A stretch of 64,000 nt of DNA from Burkholderiaceae bacterium (GCA_023954135.1 JAMLIN010000008.1:1-64000); one strand, 5' to 3'. Numbered from the stretch's first letter, positions 45,361 to 54,488 are shown. Translations and numbers: made by a program. Notes: generated by a model from the sequence alone, not told the origin.

Positions 45361-45897
45361 TCAGGACAGCTCCTTCTCGTGCATCCAGGCAGCGTGCTTC
45401 GGCGCCTTGCGGGTGCGGGTCCATTCCTCGAGCATCTCCCACTTGACCGCATCGAGCCTGCGCGACATCTCCGGCGTGCCGGTGTTGCACGCGAGCTCCA
45501 GGCGATGGCCGCTGGGATCGTGGAAATAGATCGACTGGAAGATGGTGTGGTCGGTCGGCCCGATGACGTCGATGCCATCGGCCTCCATGCGGGCCTTGAC
45601 CTCGTGGAGCCGCTCCATCGAGTCGACCTCGAAGGCGATGTGCTGCGTCCAGGCGGGCGTGTTCGGATCGCGCCCCATCGGCGGCATGGTCGGCAGCTCG
45701 AAGAAGGCGAGGATGTTGCCGCCTCCCGCATCCAGGAACAGGTGCATGTAGGGATCGGGGTCCTTGGTCGACGGCACCCTGTCCTCGGCGATGGCGAGCA
45801 CGAAGTCCATGTCGAGGTACTTCTTGTACCACTCGACGGTTTCCTTCGAATCCTTGCAGCGGTATGCCACGTGATGGAACTTGCGCACGAATCCCAT
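45361..45897 (-). CDS. VOC-superfamily metalloprotein (glyoxalase/dioxygenase fold)
   Basis: A 178-residue protein with a pair of VOC beta-alpha modules. Likely metal ligands are the histidine in KFHHVAYRC, the histidine in TQHIAFEVD and the glutamate in HRLELACN; HDPSGH is a common end motif. The family includes glyoxalase I, extradiol dioxygenases and epimerases, so the reaction is open. A GGAGGAG ribosome binding site supports ATG 45897. It heads the minus-strand operon VOC-dctQ-dctM-dctP-maiA, divergent from a LysR gene, suggesting it acts in breakdown of the imported compound. Confidence 0.85.
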   Translation of the reverse strand: MGFVRKFHHVAYRCKDSKETVEWYKKYLDMDFVLAIAEDRVPSTKDPDPYMHLFLDAGGGNILAFFELPTMPPMGRDPNTPAWTQHIAFEVDSMERLHEVKARMEADGIDVIGPTDHTIFQSIYFHDPSGHRLELACNTGTPEMSRRLDAVKWEMLEEWTRTRKAPKHAAWMHEKELS

Positions 45898-45966
45898 GAT
45901 CGGTCTCCTCCGGTTCGTTCGGTCGAACACTGGTCCTGCGTCACCGGATTAGATGCCTGCTCGATC

Positions 45967-45992
45967 CATGATACAAACAGTATTTCGTCATG
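45967..45992. promoter_or_regulatory. Candidate LysR-type operator
   Basis: CATGA (45967-45971) and TCATG (45988-45992) are inverted repeats with 16 bases between; inside them ATAC (45971-45974) and GTAT (45980-45983) form a second dyad with a 5-base centre. LysR-type regulators bind such dyads between divergent genes. It lies between the VOC operon and the LysR gene and includes the alternative LysR ATG at 45990. Binding is inferred. Confidence 0.45.
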
Positions 45993-46010
45993 CATTCACA
46001 GGATTACCTC

Positions 46011-46913
46011 ATGAATGTCACTCTGCGCCAGCTCCAGGCCTTCGTCGCGGTCGGCAGGGCCGGCAGCTTCACGATGGCGGCCGAGAGCCTGTTCGTGACC
46101 CAGTCGGCGCTGAGCGGGCTGATCCGCGAGCTCGAGCAGTCGCTGGGCCTGCGGCTGATCGACCGCAGCACCCGCCGCGCCCAGCTCTCGGACGTGGGGC
46201 GCGACCTGTTCCCGCTGATCGAGAAGATCCTCAACGACCTCGACGGCGCACTCGGCGAGATCTCGAATCTCAAGGCACTCAGGACCGGCACCGTACGGGT
46301 GGCGGCCCCGCAGCTTATGTCCTGCACCCTGTTGCCCGAGGTCATCGCGACGTTCGCCGGACACCATCCGGGGGTCCAGATACGTCTCGCCGACAGTCCG
46401 GTCGAGAACGTCGCCACCCGGGTGCTCTCCGGAGAGGCCGACCTCGGCATCGGGCCCGAGCGGGATCCGAATCCCCATATCGAGACCACACTCCTGTTCG
46501 AGCTGCCCTTCATGGCGGTGATGCGAAGCGACCATCCTCTGGCGGGGCACGAATCGGTGCGCTGGGCCGACCTGACCGGCCATCCGCTGATATCGCTGGG
46601 CAGCGAGTTCGCGGAACGGCTGGCGGCCGATCTTCACCGCACCGCGCGCGACCTCTCGGTCGATTCCAAGGTCTCGTTCATGACGACGGCGTTCAGCATG
46701 GTCAATGCCGGCATGGGCATGACCGTCTGCATCCCGTACGCGGCTTCGCTGGTGCGACTCTACCGGCTGAAGATGCTCCCCCTGGTCGAGCCGGTGGTCA
46801 CCCGACGCTTCTTCGTGCTGGCCCGGCGCAATCGCTCGCTGTCGCCGGCGGCGCAGGAGTTCCGCGGGTTCCTCTTCAGCGAGATCGAGCGGCGCAAGGA
46901 CTTTCTGGGATGA
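46011..46913 (+). CDS. LysR-family transcriptional regulator
   Basis: A 300-residue LTTR. The N-terminal winged helix-turn-helix is clear (TLRQLQAFVAVGRAGSFTMA, FVTQSALSGLIRELEQSLG, LIDRSTRRAQLSDVG), followed by the two-lobe co-inducer domain. ATG 46011 has an AGGA site upstream and gives the usual MNVTLRQL start; ATG 45990 adds seven residues but lies inside the operator-like dyad. It is divergent from the VOC-TRAP-maiA operon and probably controls it in response to a substrate or intermediate. Confidence 0.93.
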   Translation: MNVTLRQLQAFVAVGRAGSFTMAAESLFVTQSALSGLIRELEQSLGLRLIDRSTRRAQLSDVGRDLFPLIEKILNDLDGALGEISNLKALRTGTVRVAAPQLMSCTLLPEVIATFAGHHPGVQIRLADSPVENVATRVLSGEADLGIGPERDPNPHIETTLLFELPFMAVMRSDHPLAGHESVRWADLTGHPLISLGSEFAERLAADLHRTARDLSVDSKVSFMTTAFSMVNAGMGMTVCIPYAASLVRLYRLKMLPLVEPVVTRRFFVLARRNRSLSPAAQEFRGFLFSEIERRKDFLG

Positions 46914-46931
46914 GCGCCCGCCGCCCGGGTC

Positions 46932-48104
46932 TCAGGCAGGGGTGCGGAAAAGCGCCCGGCTGATCGCGGTGACCCGGTTGTCGGGCAGGTCGACGTCATC
47001 GAAGCGCAGGATCTCGCCGGGCTCGATGCGCCGGCGCAGCACCGCATCGTGCAGGGCCCCGATCGGCACATGGCCCGGAACCTCGGCAAGCCGGGCCGCC
47101 TCGCCGCGCACCTCGAAGCCCCCATGGCCGTGCGCGATCCGGGTGCCGGGCTCGAGCCGGCGCTTGGCGATAGCGACCATCCCGATGCGTGGCCGCGGCG
47201 AGTTGCCGATCAGCGCGCCGCCGCCGTCGAGCACCCGTCGCAGGGTCTTGGCGACCTCCAGCGAGCACAGGTGGTAGGGCTTGACCAGCACGTACCAAGG
47301 CCCTTCGCCGAGCTTGTAGTAGCGCAGCATTCCGGCCTGGTCATCATCATGGCGGGCGACCAGGAAAACCCCCGGGACCTGCCGGTTCGACAGGATGTAG
47401 TCGGCGATCGGCTCGCCGGCCTGCTCCGCAAGGGCGGCAAGCTCGGCGGCGCCCGCCTGCAGGTCGTGAGTCTGGAGGCCCATCAAACCCCGACGCAGGA
47501 TGCCGCCGCCCAGGCCGTTGGCGATCAGTGCCTGCTCCATCTGCACCTTGGTGCCGTCGGTGGCCCCGGTGGTGTTGAGCACGCTGATGCCCTGGCGCTT
47601 CGCCCAGTAGGCCATCTCGGCGGGATCGGGGTCGAGGTTCAGGAAACCCTTGAGGTTCCCGTAGACGAGCGGGGCAAAGCCCATCGCGAGTGCCTCCTCG
47701 CGCAGCGCGGCCATGCAGCCGGGCTGGTCGCCCTCCGCCTCCGTGACCAGGCCCCGACCGGCGAAATGGCTGCCGGTAGTGACATGGAACTCGGTGTTGA
47801 GGCTTACCAGCGGCACGCCGGCGGCGATCGCCCGGTCGGCGGCATCGGTCGCCAGCCCGACATCGCCACTGCACTCGAGGACGACATCGGCGCGCTCGAA
47901 CACCGCATCGAGCGAATCGGTCAGCAGATCCGGGGCGGGACAGTCGGGAATCGAATCGAAGGCTCGCCGGGTATGGATCGCCGTCAGCTCCAGATCGGGC
48001 CGGTGGCGCAGGATCATGGCCGCGACGCTGCGCCCGATGGCGCCGGTACCGAGCAGGCCTACCCGGCCCGGGGGCCGCCCGCCGGAGCGGTCGGATGGCG
48101 CCAT
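46932..48104 (-). CDS. NAD(P)-binding oxidoreductase with C-terminal SAF domain
   Basis: A 390-residue protein. The N-terminal Rossmann domain shows VGLLGTGAIGRSVAAMIL and VVLECSGDVGLATDAADRAI, as in homoserine-dehydrogenase-like proteins; the C-terminus is an SAF-type domain (RIAHGHGGFEVRGE, then LRRRIEPGEILRFDDVDLPD). Similar proteins occur in surface polysaccharide loci next to methyltransferases, which is also the case here: its start abuts the stop of the C-methyltransferase gene with no gap. The substrate, probably a sugar derivative, is unknown. It is the last gene of the minus-strand glycan set. Confidence 0.82.
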   Translation of the reverse strand: MAPSDRSGGRPPGRVGLLGTGAIGRSVAAMILRHRPDLELTAIHTRRAFDSIPDCPAPDLLTDSLDAVFERADVVLECSGDVGLATDAADRAIAAGVPLVSLNTEFHVTTGSHFAGRGLVTEAEGDQPGCMAALREEALAMGFAPLVYGNLKGFLNLDPDPAEMAYWAKRQGISVLNTTGATDGTKVQMEQALIANGLGGGILRRGLMGLQTHDLQAGAAELAALAEQAGEPIADYILSNRQVPGVFLVARHDDDQAGMLRYYKLGEGPWYVLVKPYHLCSLEVAKTLRRVLDGGGALIGNSPRPRIGMVAIAKRRLEPGTRIAHGHGGFEVRGEAARLAEVPGHVPIGALHDAVLRRRIEPGEILRFDDVDLPDNRVTAISRALFRTPA

Positions 48105-49427
48105 CTACCGGACGACCACGTCGGGGATCAGGGTCACGAAACGCCCACCCCATTCGCGAACCACCGACATGCGGGCCATCGCCTCGTCGACCCAGTTCCA
48201 GGGCAGAACGATGACGTAGTCCGGGCGGGCCGCGACGAGGTCGGCGGGCGAGCGCACCGGAATCCCCGTGCCCGGCAGCAGCATCCCCTGCTTGTGCGGA
48301 TTGTGCTCGATCGTGAATTCGATGAAATCGGTACCGACACCGAGATAGTTGAGCAGGGTGTTGCCCTTGGCCGGCGCACCGATCGCGCAGATTCGCCGAC
48401 CTTCGTCCTTCGCCCGGCACAGGAAGGCGAGGATGCGCCGCTTGCAGGCGGCGACCCGCTCGCCGAACTCGGCGTAGGTCTCGATCCGGTCGAGGCCAGC
48501 CGCCCGCTCGGCATCGAGCACCCGCTGCACCGCGGCAGTGATCGGCTGCAGGCCGGTATCGGCGCGCTGGGCGTACACCCGCAGCGAGCCGCCATGGGTC
48601 GGCAGCTCCTCGACATCGAACACCACCAGTCCGCAGCGCTCGAGGATGCGCCGGAAGGTGCCGAGCGAATGGTAGTAGTAGTGCTCGTGGTAGATGGTGT
48701 CGAACTGGTTCTGCCCGATGAGGTTGAGCAGGTGGTGGAACTCGAAGCTCGCCACGCCGCCCGGCTTGAGAAGCTCTCTGAAGCCCGAGACGAAGTCGAC
48801 GATGTCGGGCACATGGGCGACCACGTTGTTGGCCGGCATCAGGTCGGCCATGAAGCCGCATTCGCGCAGGGCGATCGCGGTTTCACGCCCGAAGAAGCGG
48901 CGCTCGACCGGGATGCCGATCGCCTCGGCGGCAGCGGCCGTGCCGGCGGTGGGCTCGACACCGAGCACCGGGATGCCCTTGGCCTTGTACCACTTCAGGA
49001 GGTAGCCGTCGTTGGAGGCGATCTCGACCACGAGGCTGTCCGCGCCCAGCCCGAAGCGCGCGGTCGATGCGTCGGCGAAGCGGCGCGCATGCTCGACCCA
49101 GGATTCGGTGACCGAAGAGAAGTAGGGATACTCGGCCGAGAAGATGTTCTCGGCGGCTTCGAAGTCCGGTGCCTGCACGAGCAGGCACTTCTCGCAGACC
49201 AGGGCGCGCAAGGGGTAGAAGGGCTCCATCGCGTCGGCCTGCTCGGGCCTGCGCAAGGCGTTCGACAGGGGCTGCATCCCGAGGTCGACCAGGGTATGGG
49301 AGAGTGTCGAGTGGCAGAACTTGCACAGCCGGCGTCCTGCAGCCTGCAACGGAACCCCGACGACTTCGGTGGTCGGTGCGACGGCGATCGCAGGGAAGCT
49401 CGATTCGGGGACAACAACAGCGCTCAT
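48105..49427 (-). CDS. Class I SAM-dependent C-methyltransferase (sugar methyltransferase type)
   Basis: A 440-residue three-part protein. The N-terminus has a zinc-site pair (CKFCHS, then CEKCLLVQ), the middle the SAM fold (VVEIASNDGYLLKW; ANNVVAHVPDIVDFV), and the C-terminus another Rossmann-like part (GAPAKGNTLLNYLGVGTDFI). YHEHYYYHSL is a motif of sugar C-3 methyltransferases such as TylC3-like enzymes, with histidine and tyrosine in the active site. It would add a methyl branch to a nucleotide sugar. Neighbouring oxidoreductases fit a branched deoxysugar route, as inference. Confidence 0.85.
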   Translation of the reverse strand: MSAVVVPESSFPAIAVAPTTEVVGVPLQAAGRRLCKFCHSTLSHTLVDLGMQPLSNALRRPEQADAMEPFYPLRALVCEKCLLVQAPDFEAAENIFSAEYPYFSSVTESWVEHARRFADASTARFGLGADSLVVEIASNDGYLLKWYKAKGIPVLGVEPTAGTAAAAEAIGIPVERRFFGRETAIALRECGFMADLMPANNVVAHVPDIVDFVSGFRELLKPGGVASFEFHHLLNLIGQNQFDTIYHEHYYYHSLGTFRRILERCGLVVFDVEELPTHGGSLRVYAQRADTGLQPITAAVQRVLDAERAAGLDRIETYAEFGERVAACKRRILAFLCRAKDEGRRICAIGAPAKGNTLLNYLGVGTDFIEFTIEHNPHKQGMLLPGTGIPVRSPADLVAARPDYVIVLPWNWVDEAMARMSVVREWGGRFVTLIPDVVVR

Positions 49428-49549
49428 CGGCCACCTCCAGTAGTGCTTTCGAGCCTACCTGCGAGGAATTAAGTCGGCCTTAAACCGGGGTCCGCGCGGC
49501 CGAAATCAGGCAACGACGGGGCCCCGATTCGCCACTCCCGTGAGAATTG

Positions 49550-51112
49550 TCACGCGCCGGCCGGCGCTGCCCTCGATTGACCACCACGCTTGCGCAGTGA
49601 ACGGACGATCCGGCGCAGCGTGCGCCGCTCGTCGCGCGACAGGGGCGCCGTGAGCCACTGGATCAGCATGATGACGAGGCACAGGACCGCCGCCTCGCCC
49701 AGGATGAGATAGACGTTGCCCGCGCTGCTCAGGAAGTGCGCCGCCAGGCCGGCCAGGATCGCCGGCACGAACAGCTTCGCGATCCCCCCGAACGAGATCC
49801 GGTAGTGGATCCCGCGACGCCACAGCCCCAGCAGCGCGCACCAGATCACGAGCGCCTCGCCGATGCCGAGCGCTGCCACGACATGGTACAGATTTCCGCC
49901 GGCGGCAAGCGCGCCGAACCCGATCGGGATGCCCGCAAGGGCAGCGAGCGAGCTGCGCAGCATCAGGCCGGTATGGCGCGACGCGTTCAGGAAGAGCTCG
50001 AGGTTGCGCTTGAGCACCACCAGACAGAGCAAGCCCACGAACCCGAGCACCAGCCATTCGACTCCGGCGTACTTGTCCCCTCCCACCCACCGGACCATCG
50101 GGCCGCCATAGGCGATCAGCACCCCCGTGAGCAGCGCCACCGGGAACAGGCCCAGCTTGAGCAGGACCGAATGGTGCAGGGCGAGCTCCCGCATGTCGCC
50201 GGTACGAGCATAGGTCGCGATGATCATGGTGCGGATCATCCCGAAGAAGAGCTCGCTCGGCAGATACTTGCGGACCTGGTCCGAGAGCATCCGGGCAAAG
50301 CCGAAAGCGGCGGTCGCGCCCAGGCCGAGAAAACGCTCGATGCCGAGGATGAAGATGTTGGGCGCCGAGACGATCTGGGCGAGCGAGGTCGCGTAGTTGT
50401 GGCGCGCCACCGCGAAGAGCTGCGCCGCGGTCGGCTCGCGCCAGTCGCCCGATGCCGTCGGCACCGCCCGCCGGTCGCGCGCCCGCGCGAACAGCAGGGC
50501 GATCGTGACCACCGCGAGCGCGAGGCAGAAGGTGGCGACCTCGACCCGCACCACCAGCAGCAGGTCGACATGATAGTAGCCGGCCACGCCCAGCGACAGG
50601 AAGACGACGGTGCACAGGTTCTTCAGCAGGATGCTCAGCTGGTTCGCTCCCTGCATCAGCAGCGAATCCATCACCGTATCCTTCAGGTAGCGCAGCATGC
50701 CGTCCAGACAGGCGACCAGCAGGTAGAAGCGGAACACCCAGAGCCAGTCGCCGAGGCCGACGAAACGGGCGATCCATTCGGCGAAGGCCAGCGCGAGCAG
50801 CGATGCCAGCACCAGGCATACGGCGCGCAGCGCGACCATCCGCCCGACGAAGCGCCAGAAGACGTTCTGCGGGGCGTGGATGCGGTAGCTGGGCAGCCAG
50901 ATCGCGGCGACCCAGTCCATGCCGAAGGTCGACAGGCCGATGAGGATCTCGACGAAGGCCATCGAGGCGACCAGCGCGCCGAACTCCTCGCGCTCGAGCA
51001 GGCGCGCGACCAGCGCGAAGGCGAGGAAGCCCAGGATCCCCGAGCCGAGCTTGCCGAACAGGAACGCCAGCAGGCTGCGCTTGACGCGCTGGCCCGAGTA
51101 GTAGTCCTTCAT
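49550..51112 (-). CDS. Polysaccharide flippase (Wzx/MurJ-like MATE-superfamily protein)
   Basis: A 520-residue membrane protein with about twelve to fourteen helices. It starts SGQRVKRSLLAFLFGKLGSG, typical of polysaccharide flippases, and has ARLLEREEFGALVASMAF soon after. Such proteins move lipid-linked oligosaccharide repeats across the inner membrane. The frame continues upstream, but ATG 51112 follows the glycosyltransferase stop by four bases and gives a normal N-terminus. No Wzy polymerase is seen nearby, so the later step must be encoded elsewhere or by an unrecognised gene. Confidence 0.88.
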   Translation of the reverse strand: MKDYYSGQRVKRSLLAFLFGKLGSGILGFLAFALVARLLEREEFGALVASMAFVEILIGLSTFGMDWVAAIWLPSYRIHAPQNVFWRFVGRMVALRAVCLVLASLLALAFAEWIARFVGLGDWLWVFRFYLLVACLDGMLRYLKDTVMDSLLMQGANQLSILLKNLCTVVFLSLGVAGYYHVDLLLVVRVEVATFCLALAVVTIALLFARARDRRAVPTASGDWREPTAAQLFAVARHNYATSLAQIVSAPNIFILGIERFLGLGATAAFGFARMLSDQVRKYLPSELFFGMIRTMIIATYARTGDMRELALHHSVLLKLGLFPVALLTGVLIAYGGPMVRWVGGDKYAGVEWLVLGFVGLLCLVVLKRNLELFLNASRHTGLMLRSSLAALAGIPIGFGALAAGGNLYHVVAALGIGEALVIWCALLGLWRRGIHYRISFGGIAKLFVPAILAGLAAHFLSSAGNVYLILGEAAVLCLVIMLIQWLTAPLSRDERRTLRRIVRSLRKRGGQSRAAPAGA

Positions 51113-51116
51113 GGGC

Positions 51117-52352
51117 TCAGCGGTGCGCCGCCGCCGCCCGCTGCAGTGCCCGCAGCAGGCCCTGCTCGACCGCCTGCGGCGAGTGCTCCTCGAGCACGCA
51201 TCGGCGACCCGCCTCGGCAAGCCGCGCCCAGAGCCCGGGATCACCCCGCAGGGACTCGAAGCAGGCAGCCAGCGCCGCGGGGCCGCGCGCGACGAGCCCG
51301 TTGACGCCGTCGCGCAGCTCGTAGAACTCGCCCACCCCGATCACCGGGGTTCCCATGTTGAATGCATCGCCGACCAGGCCCCAGCCCATCGCATCGGACG
51401 GGCAGAAGACCGCCAGCGACTCGCCGATCAGGCGCAGTGCCTCGGGACGCGGCAGCGAGGGGATGTGCTCGCAGCGATCGCCCCAGCGCTCGAGCCGGGC
51501 GAGCGCCCGCCTGGCCACCTTGTCTCCCGGCGGCCCGACCAGGGTGACGCGGGCATCGGGCGATGCGGCGAGAAAGGCGTCGATGTAGCGGCCGAGGTTG
51601 GCAGCTCCCTTCCAGTGCGACATCGAGCCGATGTAGACGAGACGGTCGGCATCCCGGCCGGCCAGCGGCGGCGGATCTCCCGTGCCGGCCAGCGGCGGAT
51701 GAGGCCAGGCGACGTAGTCGTAGCGTGACGGCTGGGCCGAGCGCCGCATCGCCTCGCGCTCGGCCGGGTTGGCGATCATGTAGTGGTCGACGAAGGCGTC
51801 GAAGCGCCGGTGCTTGAGCCGGTTGACCAGTGGCCGCAGCGGCTTGATGCCGAAATACTCGCGCCGGGCGAGCGCCTGCGGCGCGAACCATTGCTCGACA
51901 TGGAGCAGGTGCGGCGCAGGATGCGCGGCGCAGATGCGCCGGCCGAAGCCGGCGAGGAAATCGCAGGAACTGACGACGACGTCCGGGCGCAATTCGGCGG
52001 CCCAGCGGATCAGATCCTCGCCGATCAGTTCCGGGCCATGACGGCGCGAATGCAGGGATCCCTCGATGCGGCGGACCTCCAGACCCGGCAGGCTCGCCTG
52101 CAACTCGGCCGCATGTCCCTTGAGGTTGTCCTTCGCACCGGCGATGATGCGGCACTGGACGTGATCGTCGCGGGCAAGCGCCGCCCAGACCTGGGCGAGC
52201 TCATTGGCGACGGGATCGAAGGCGGGGTAGACGGCGGCAACCCGCAACGGCGAGCGCCCGGGCGCCGAGCTCCCCTCGCCGGATGGCTGGTGGGCAGCCG
52301 CGGTCGGGATCACGCCATCCTCCGGACTCTCGGACAGGGGTTCTGCGGACAT
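51117..52352 (-). CDS. Glycosyltransferase (GT4-like, GT-B fold)
   Basis: A 411-residue protein. The N-terminal 35 residues are low-complexity; then comes a GT-B fold with VAAVYPAFDPVANELAQVW, and in the C-terminal half LVYIGSMSHWKGAANLGRYI, followed by FCPSDAMGWGLVGDAFNMGT and PVIGVGEFYELRDGVNGLV, the nucleotide-sugar region of GT4 enzymes. The usual ExxxxxxxE pair is altered (DAMGWGLVGDA). It would add a sugar to a growing glycan on the cytoplasmic face. Donor and acceptor are unknown. It belongs to the same transcript as the flippase. Confidence 0.85.
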   Translation of the reverse strand: MSAEPLSESPEDGVIPTAAAHQPSGEGSSAPGRSPLRVAAVYPAFDPVANELAQVWAALARDDHVQCRIIAGAKDNLKGHAAELQASLPGLEVRRIEGSLHSRRHGPELIGEDLIRWAAELRPDVVVSSCDFLAGFGRRICAAHPAPHLLHVEQWFAPQALARREYFGIKPLRPLVNRLKHRRFDAFVDHYMIANPAEREAMRRSAQPSRYDYVAWPHPPLAGTGDPPPLAGRDADRLVYIGSMSHWKGAANLGRYIDAFLAASPDARVTLVGPPGDKVARRALARLERWGDRCEHIPSLPRPEALRLIGESLAVFCPSDAMGWGLVGDAFNMGTPVIGVGEFYELRDGVNGLVARGPAALAACFESLRGDPGLWARLAEAGRRCVLEEHSPQAVEQGLLRALQRAAAAHR

Positions 52353-52443
52353 GATGGATGCGAGGAACTCCGTTCGGGGGCCCGGCTCCCCCGCACTTCC
52401 GGACTGGCGCGGGCGCGATGCCCCCGCCCGAAACCCGTGCGCT

Positions 52444-53340
52444 TCAACCCGCGACGGCCGCTTCCACCTGCCTGGCGGGCATGAAACGATCTACCAGTTC
52501 CCGGGTGTTCTGGATATTGCCACGACTGGAAGCGCCGAACACGATCGACTCGATGTTGGGCTGCTCGGCCACCCACTGGATCGCCTCCTTCGGAGGGATC
52601 GCGCCCGATGCGAAGACCGACATGGCGACCGCCCGGAAGCGACGATTCTCGAGTGCCCGGGCATAGGCCTCGAAGCCGCCGCACATGCGAAAGCCGATCT
52701 TGTTGATGTTCGAGCAGACGATCGGATTCTCGATCCCGACCTCGTCGAGCATGTCGAGAAGCCGCGGCATGTTCATGGTGATGAACCCCGGCTCGGCCTC
52801 GTACTTGTCGCGGACATGGTTCGCGAAGATCCGGAACGCGTCCTTGAAGCCCAGGCCGAGCAACAGGTCGACCACCACGTTCTGCAGGAAGATCACCGGC
52901 GTGTTCAGGCCCTCGAACATCTTCATCTCGGCATCGACCAGCAGGGTCGTGATGCCTTCCACGTCCTTGCGCGCGAGCGACATGCCGCCGCGCATCGCGG
53001 CATCGAGCAGGCCGCCGTCGGGCATGAAGCGCTTGAGCGCGCCGAGCATGCCGAACTCGGTCACCGCGTTGGCGTACTTGTGCGCGTAGGGCATGCAGGG
53101 ATAGAAGCGGTAGTCGGCGTAGCGCGAGGGGTGCCTGCGCATGTGGTCGCAGACCTCGGCGATCCGGTCATGGGTGGTGCACATGAAGGTGCGGATGCCC
53201 TCGTCGTAGGCAACGTCGAGCACATCGACGATGGCCTGCGTGTCCTGGAAGCGCATGGCCTGCGCCCGCGCCTTCTCCTCGGACATGTGGTTCACGCCGA
53301 AGAACTGGTTGTCGCCGAAGAGCAATCGATCCATTTTCAT
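52444..53340 (-). CDS. Aldo/keto-reductase-like TIM-barrel protein of unknown function
   Basis: A 298-residue protein. RLLFGDNQFFGVNHMSEEKA near the start and AIQWVAEQPNIESIVFGASS near the end resemble the first and last strands of the aldo/keto reductase barrel (compare LGLG starts and IVGASS-type ends). The catalytic tetrad of that family (Asp, Tyr, Lys, His) could not be placed with certainty. A GGAG ribosome binding site supports ATG 53340. It lies between a glycosyltransferase and a Gfo/Idh/MocA oxidoreductase on the same strand, so a role in sugar modification is inferred. Confidence 0.7.
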   Translation of the reverse strand: MKMDRLLFGDNQFFGVNHMSEEKARAQAMRFQDTQAIVDVLDVAYDEGIRTFMCTTHDRIAEVCDHMRRHPSRYADYRFYPCMPYAHKYANAVTEFGMLGALKRFMPDGGLLDAAMRGGMSLARKDVEGITTLLVDAEMKMFEGLNTPVIFLQNVVVDLLLGLGFKDAFRIFANHVRDKYEAEPGFITMNMPRLLDMLDEVGIENPIVCSNINKIGFRMCGGFEAYARALENRRFRAVAMSVFASGAIPPKEAIQWVAEQPNIESIVFGASSRGNIQNTRELVDRFMPARQVEAAVAG

Positions 53341-53378
53341 TCCAACTCCGTATTCGGTAAGGCGGTCCGTCCGGCGGG

Positions 53379-54488
53379 CTAGCGTGCACCGGAGAGCAGG
53401 CTGCGCCACTTCGAACGTCTGGGCGTGGCCGCTGCGGCGGCGGCCGCGGCAGCCTGCGCCGAGGTCCGGGTGCCCGCCTGGGCATCGGCGATGATCATCG
53501 AGATCACCCGGTCGGTCATGACCGCATCGCCGAAGGAATTCTCGTTGGCCGCGGCGCGCGACTCGACGCTGCGGGCGAAATGGTCCAGCTGGGCCGAATA
53601 CTCCTCGCCGCGGATGTAGAACCAGACCGGCTCGGTCAGCTCGGTCGTGTAGCGCACGTTCCAGCCTTCCTTGTAGCCCTCGGGGATCGTCGCGGTGTCG
53701 CGCAGGAACACCTGGCACTCCTGGCGATCGGCGTAGATCCGCCCGGCGGTACCCCAGATCGTGATCTTGGTGGTCATCTTGCGGAACGACTCGTCGCTCC
53801 AGTTCACCGAGACCTGGGCGGTCTTGCCGTCGTCGAAATACAGGGTGCCGAACACTTCGTCGTCGGTATCGGCCGAGAACACGGGATTGAGCACCGAGCC
53901 GCCCACCGAGCTCGGCTGCCCGAAATACCAGTTGACGAGGTTGATGGGATGGGCCGCATAGTCGTAGAGGCAGCCGCCGCCCTCGGCGCGCTGGGTACGC
54001 CAGGTCGAACCCTTCGGACGCAGCACCACCGGACCGTAGGCCTCGGCCAGGACGTGGGTGACCCGGCCGATCGCACCGGCATCGAGCAGGCGCTTGACCT
54101 CCTGGAACGCGCCGACGAAGCGGTTGTGATAGCCCACCTGGTTGACCAGCTTGCGCTCATCGGCGATGCGCGTCAGCTCGGCGCCTTCCTCGGAATCGAG
54201 GCAGAAGGGCTTCTCGCAGAAAACGTGCAGGCCGCGCTCGAGCGCGGTGCGCACCATCTTCGCGTGCATCTTCGAGGGCGTCGCGATCACGACCGCATCG
54301 AGCTCGACTTCGTCGAGCATCTTCTCGTAGTCCGCGTAGGTCCGCACGCCTGTGTACTTGCCGAGCACGTCGAGCAGATAGCCCGTCGCATCGCAGACAG
54401 CCGCAACCTCGACCAAGGGATGGGCGTTGATGATCGCGAAGTGCGACAGGCCCATCTTTCCCAATCCGACAACCGCTAGCTTGACCAT
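53379..54488 (-). CDS. Gfo/Idh/MocA-family oxidoreductase
   Basis: A 369-residue protein with an N-terminal NAD(P) domain (KLAVVGLGKMGLSHFAII; VVIATPSKMHAKMVRTALER; FCEKPFCLDSEEG, with the EKP lysine) and a C-terminal alpha/beta domain (YHNRFVGAFQEVK; GGCLYDYAAHPINLV). The usual family reaction is oxidation or reduction of a sugar or cyclitol hydroxyl. The last 25 residues contain a run of ten alanines and a basic tail, probably outside the fold. The ATG at 54488 leads straight into the Rossmann strand. It belongs to the glycan gene set. Confidence 0.9.
   Translation of the reverse strand: MVKLAVVGLGKMGLSHFAIINAHPLVEVAAVCDATGYLLDVLGKYTGVRTYADYEKMLDEVELDAVVIATPSKMHAKMVRTALERGLHVFCEKPFCLDSEEGAELTRIADERKLVNQVGYHNRFVGAFQEVKRLLDAGAIGRVTHVLAEAYGPVVLRPKGSTWRTQRAEGGGCLYDYAAHPINLVNWYFGQPSSVGGSVLNPVFSADTDDEVFGTLYFDDGKTAQVSVNWSDESFRKMTTKITIWGTAGRIYADRQECQVFLRDTATIPEGYKEGWNVRYTTELTEPVWFYIRGEEYSAQLDHFARSVESRAAANENSFGDAVMTDRVISMIIADAQAGTRTSAQAAAAAAAAATPRRSKWRSLLSGAR

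Noticed and set aside
47049-49472. 807-codon plus-strand frame opposite the SAF oxidoreductase and C-methyltransferase
   Set aside because: It spans two well-supported minus-strand genes and their junction, typical of a composition-driven shadow.
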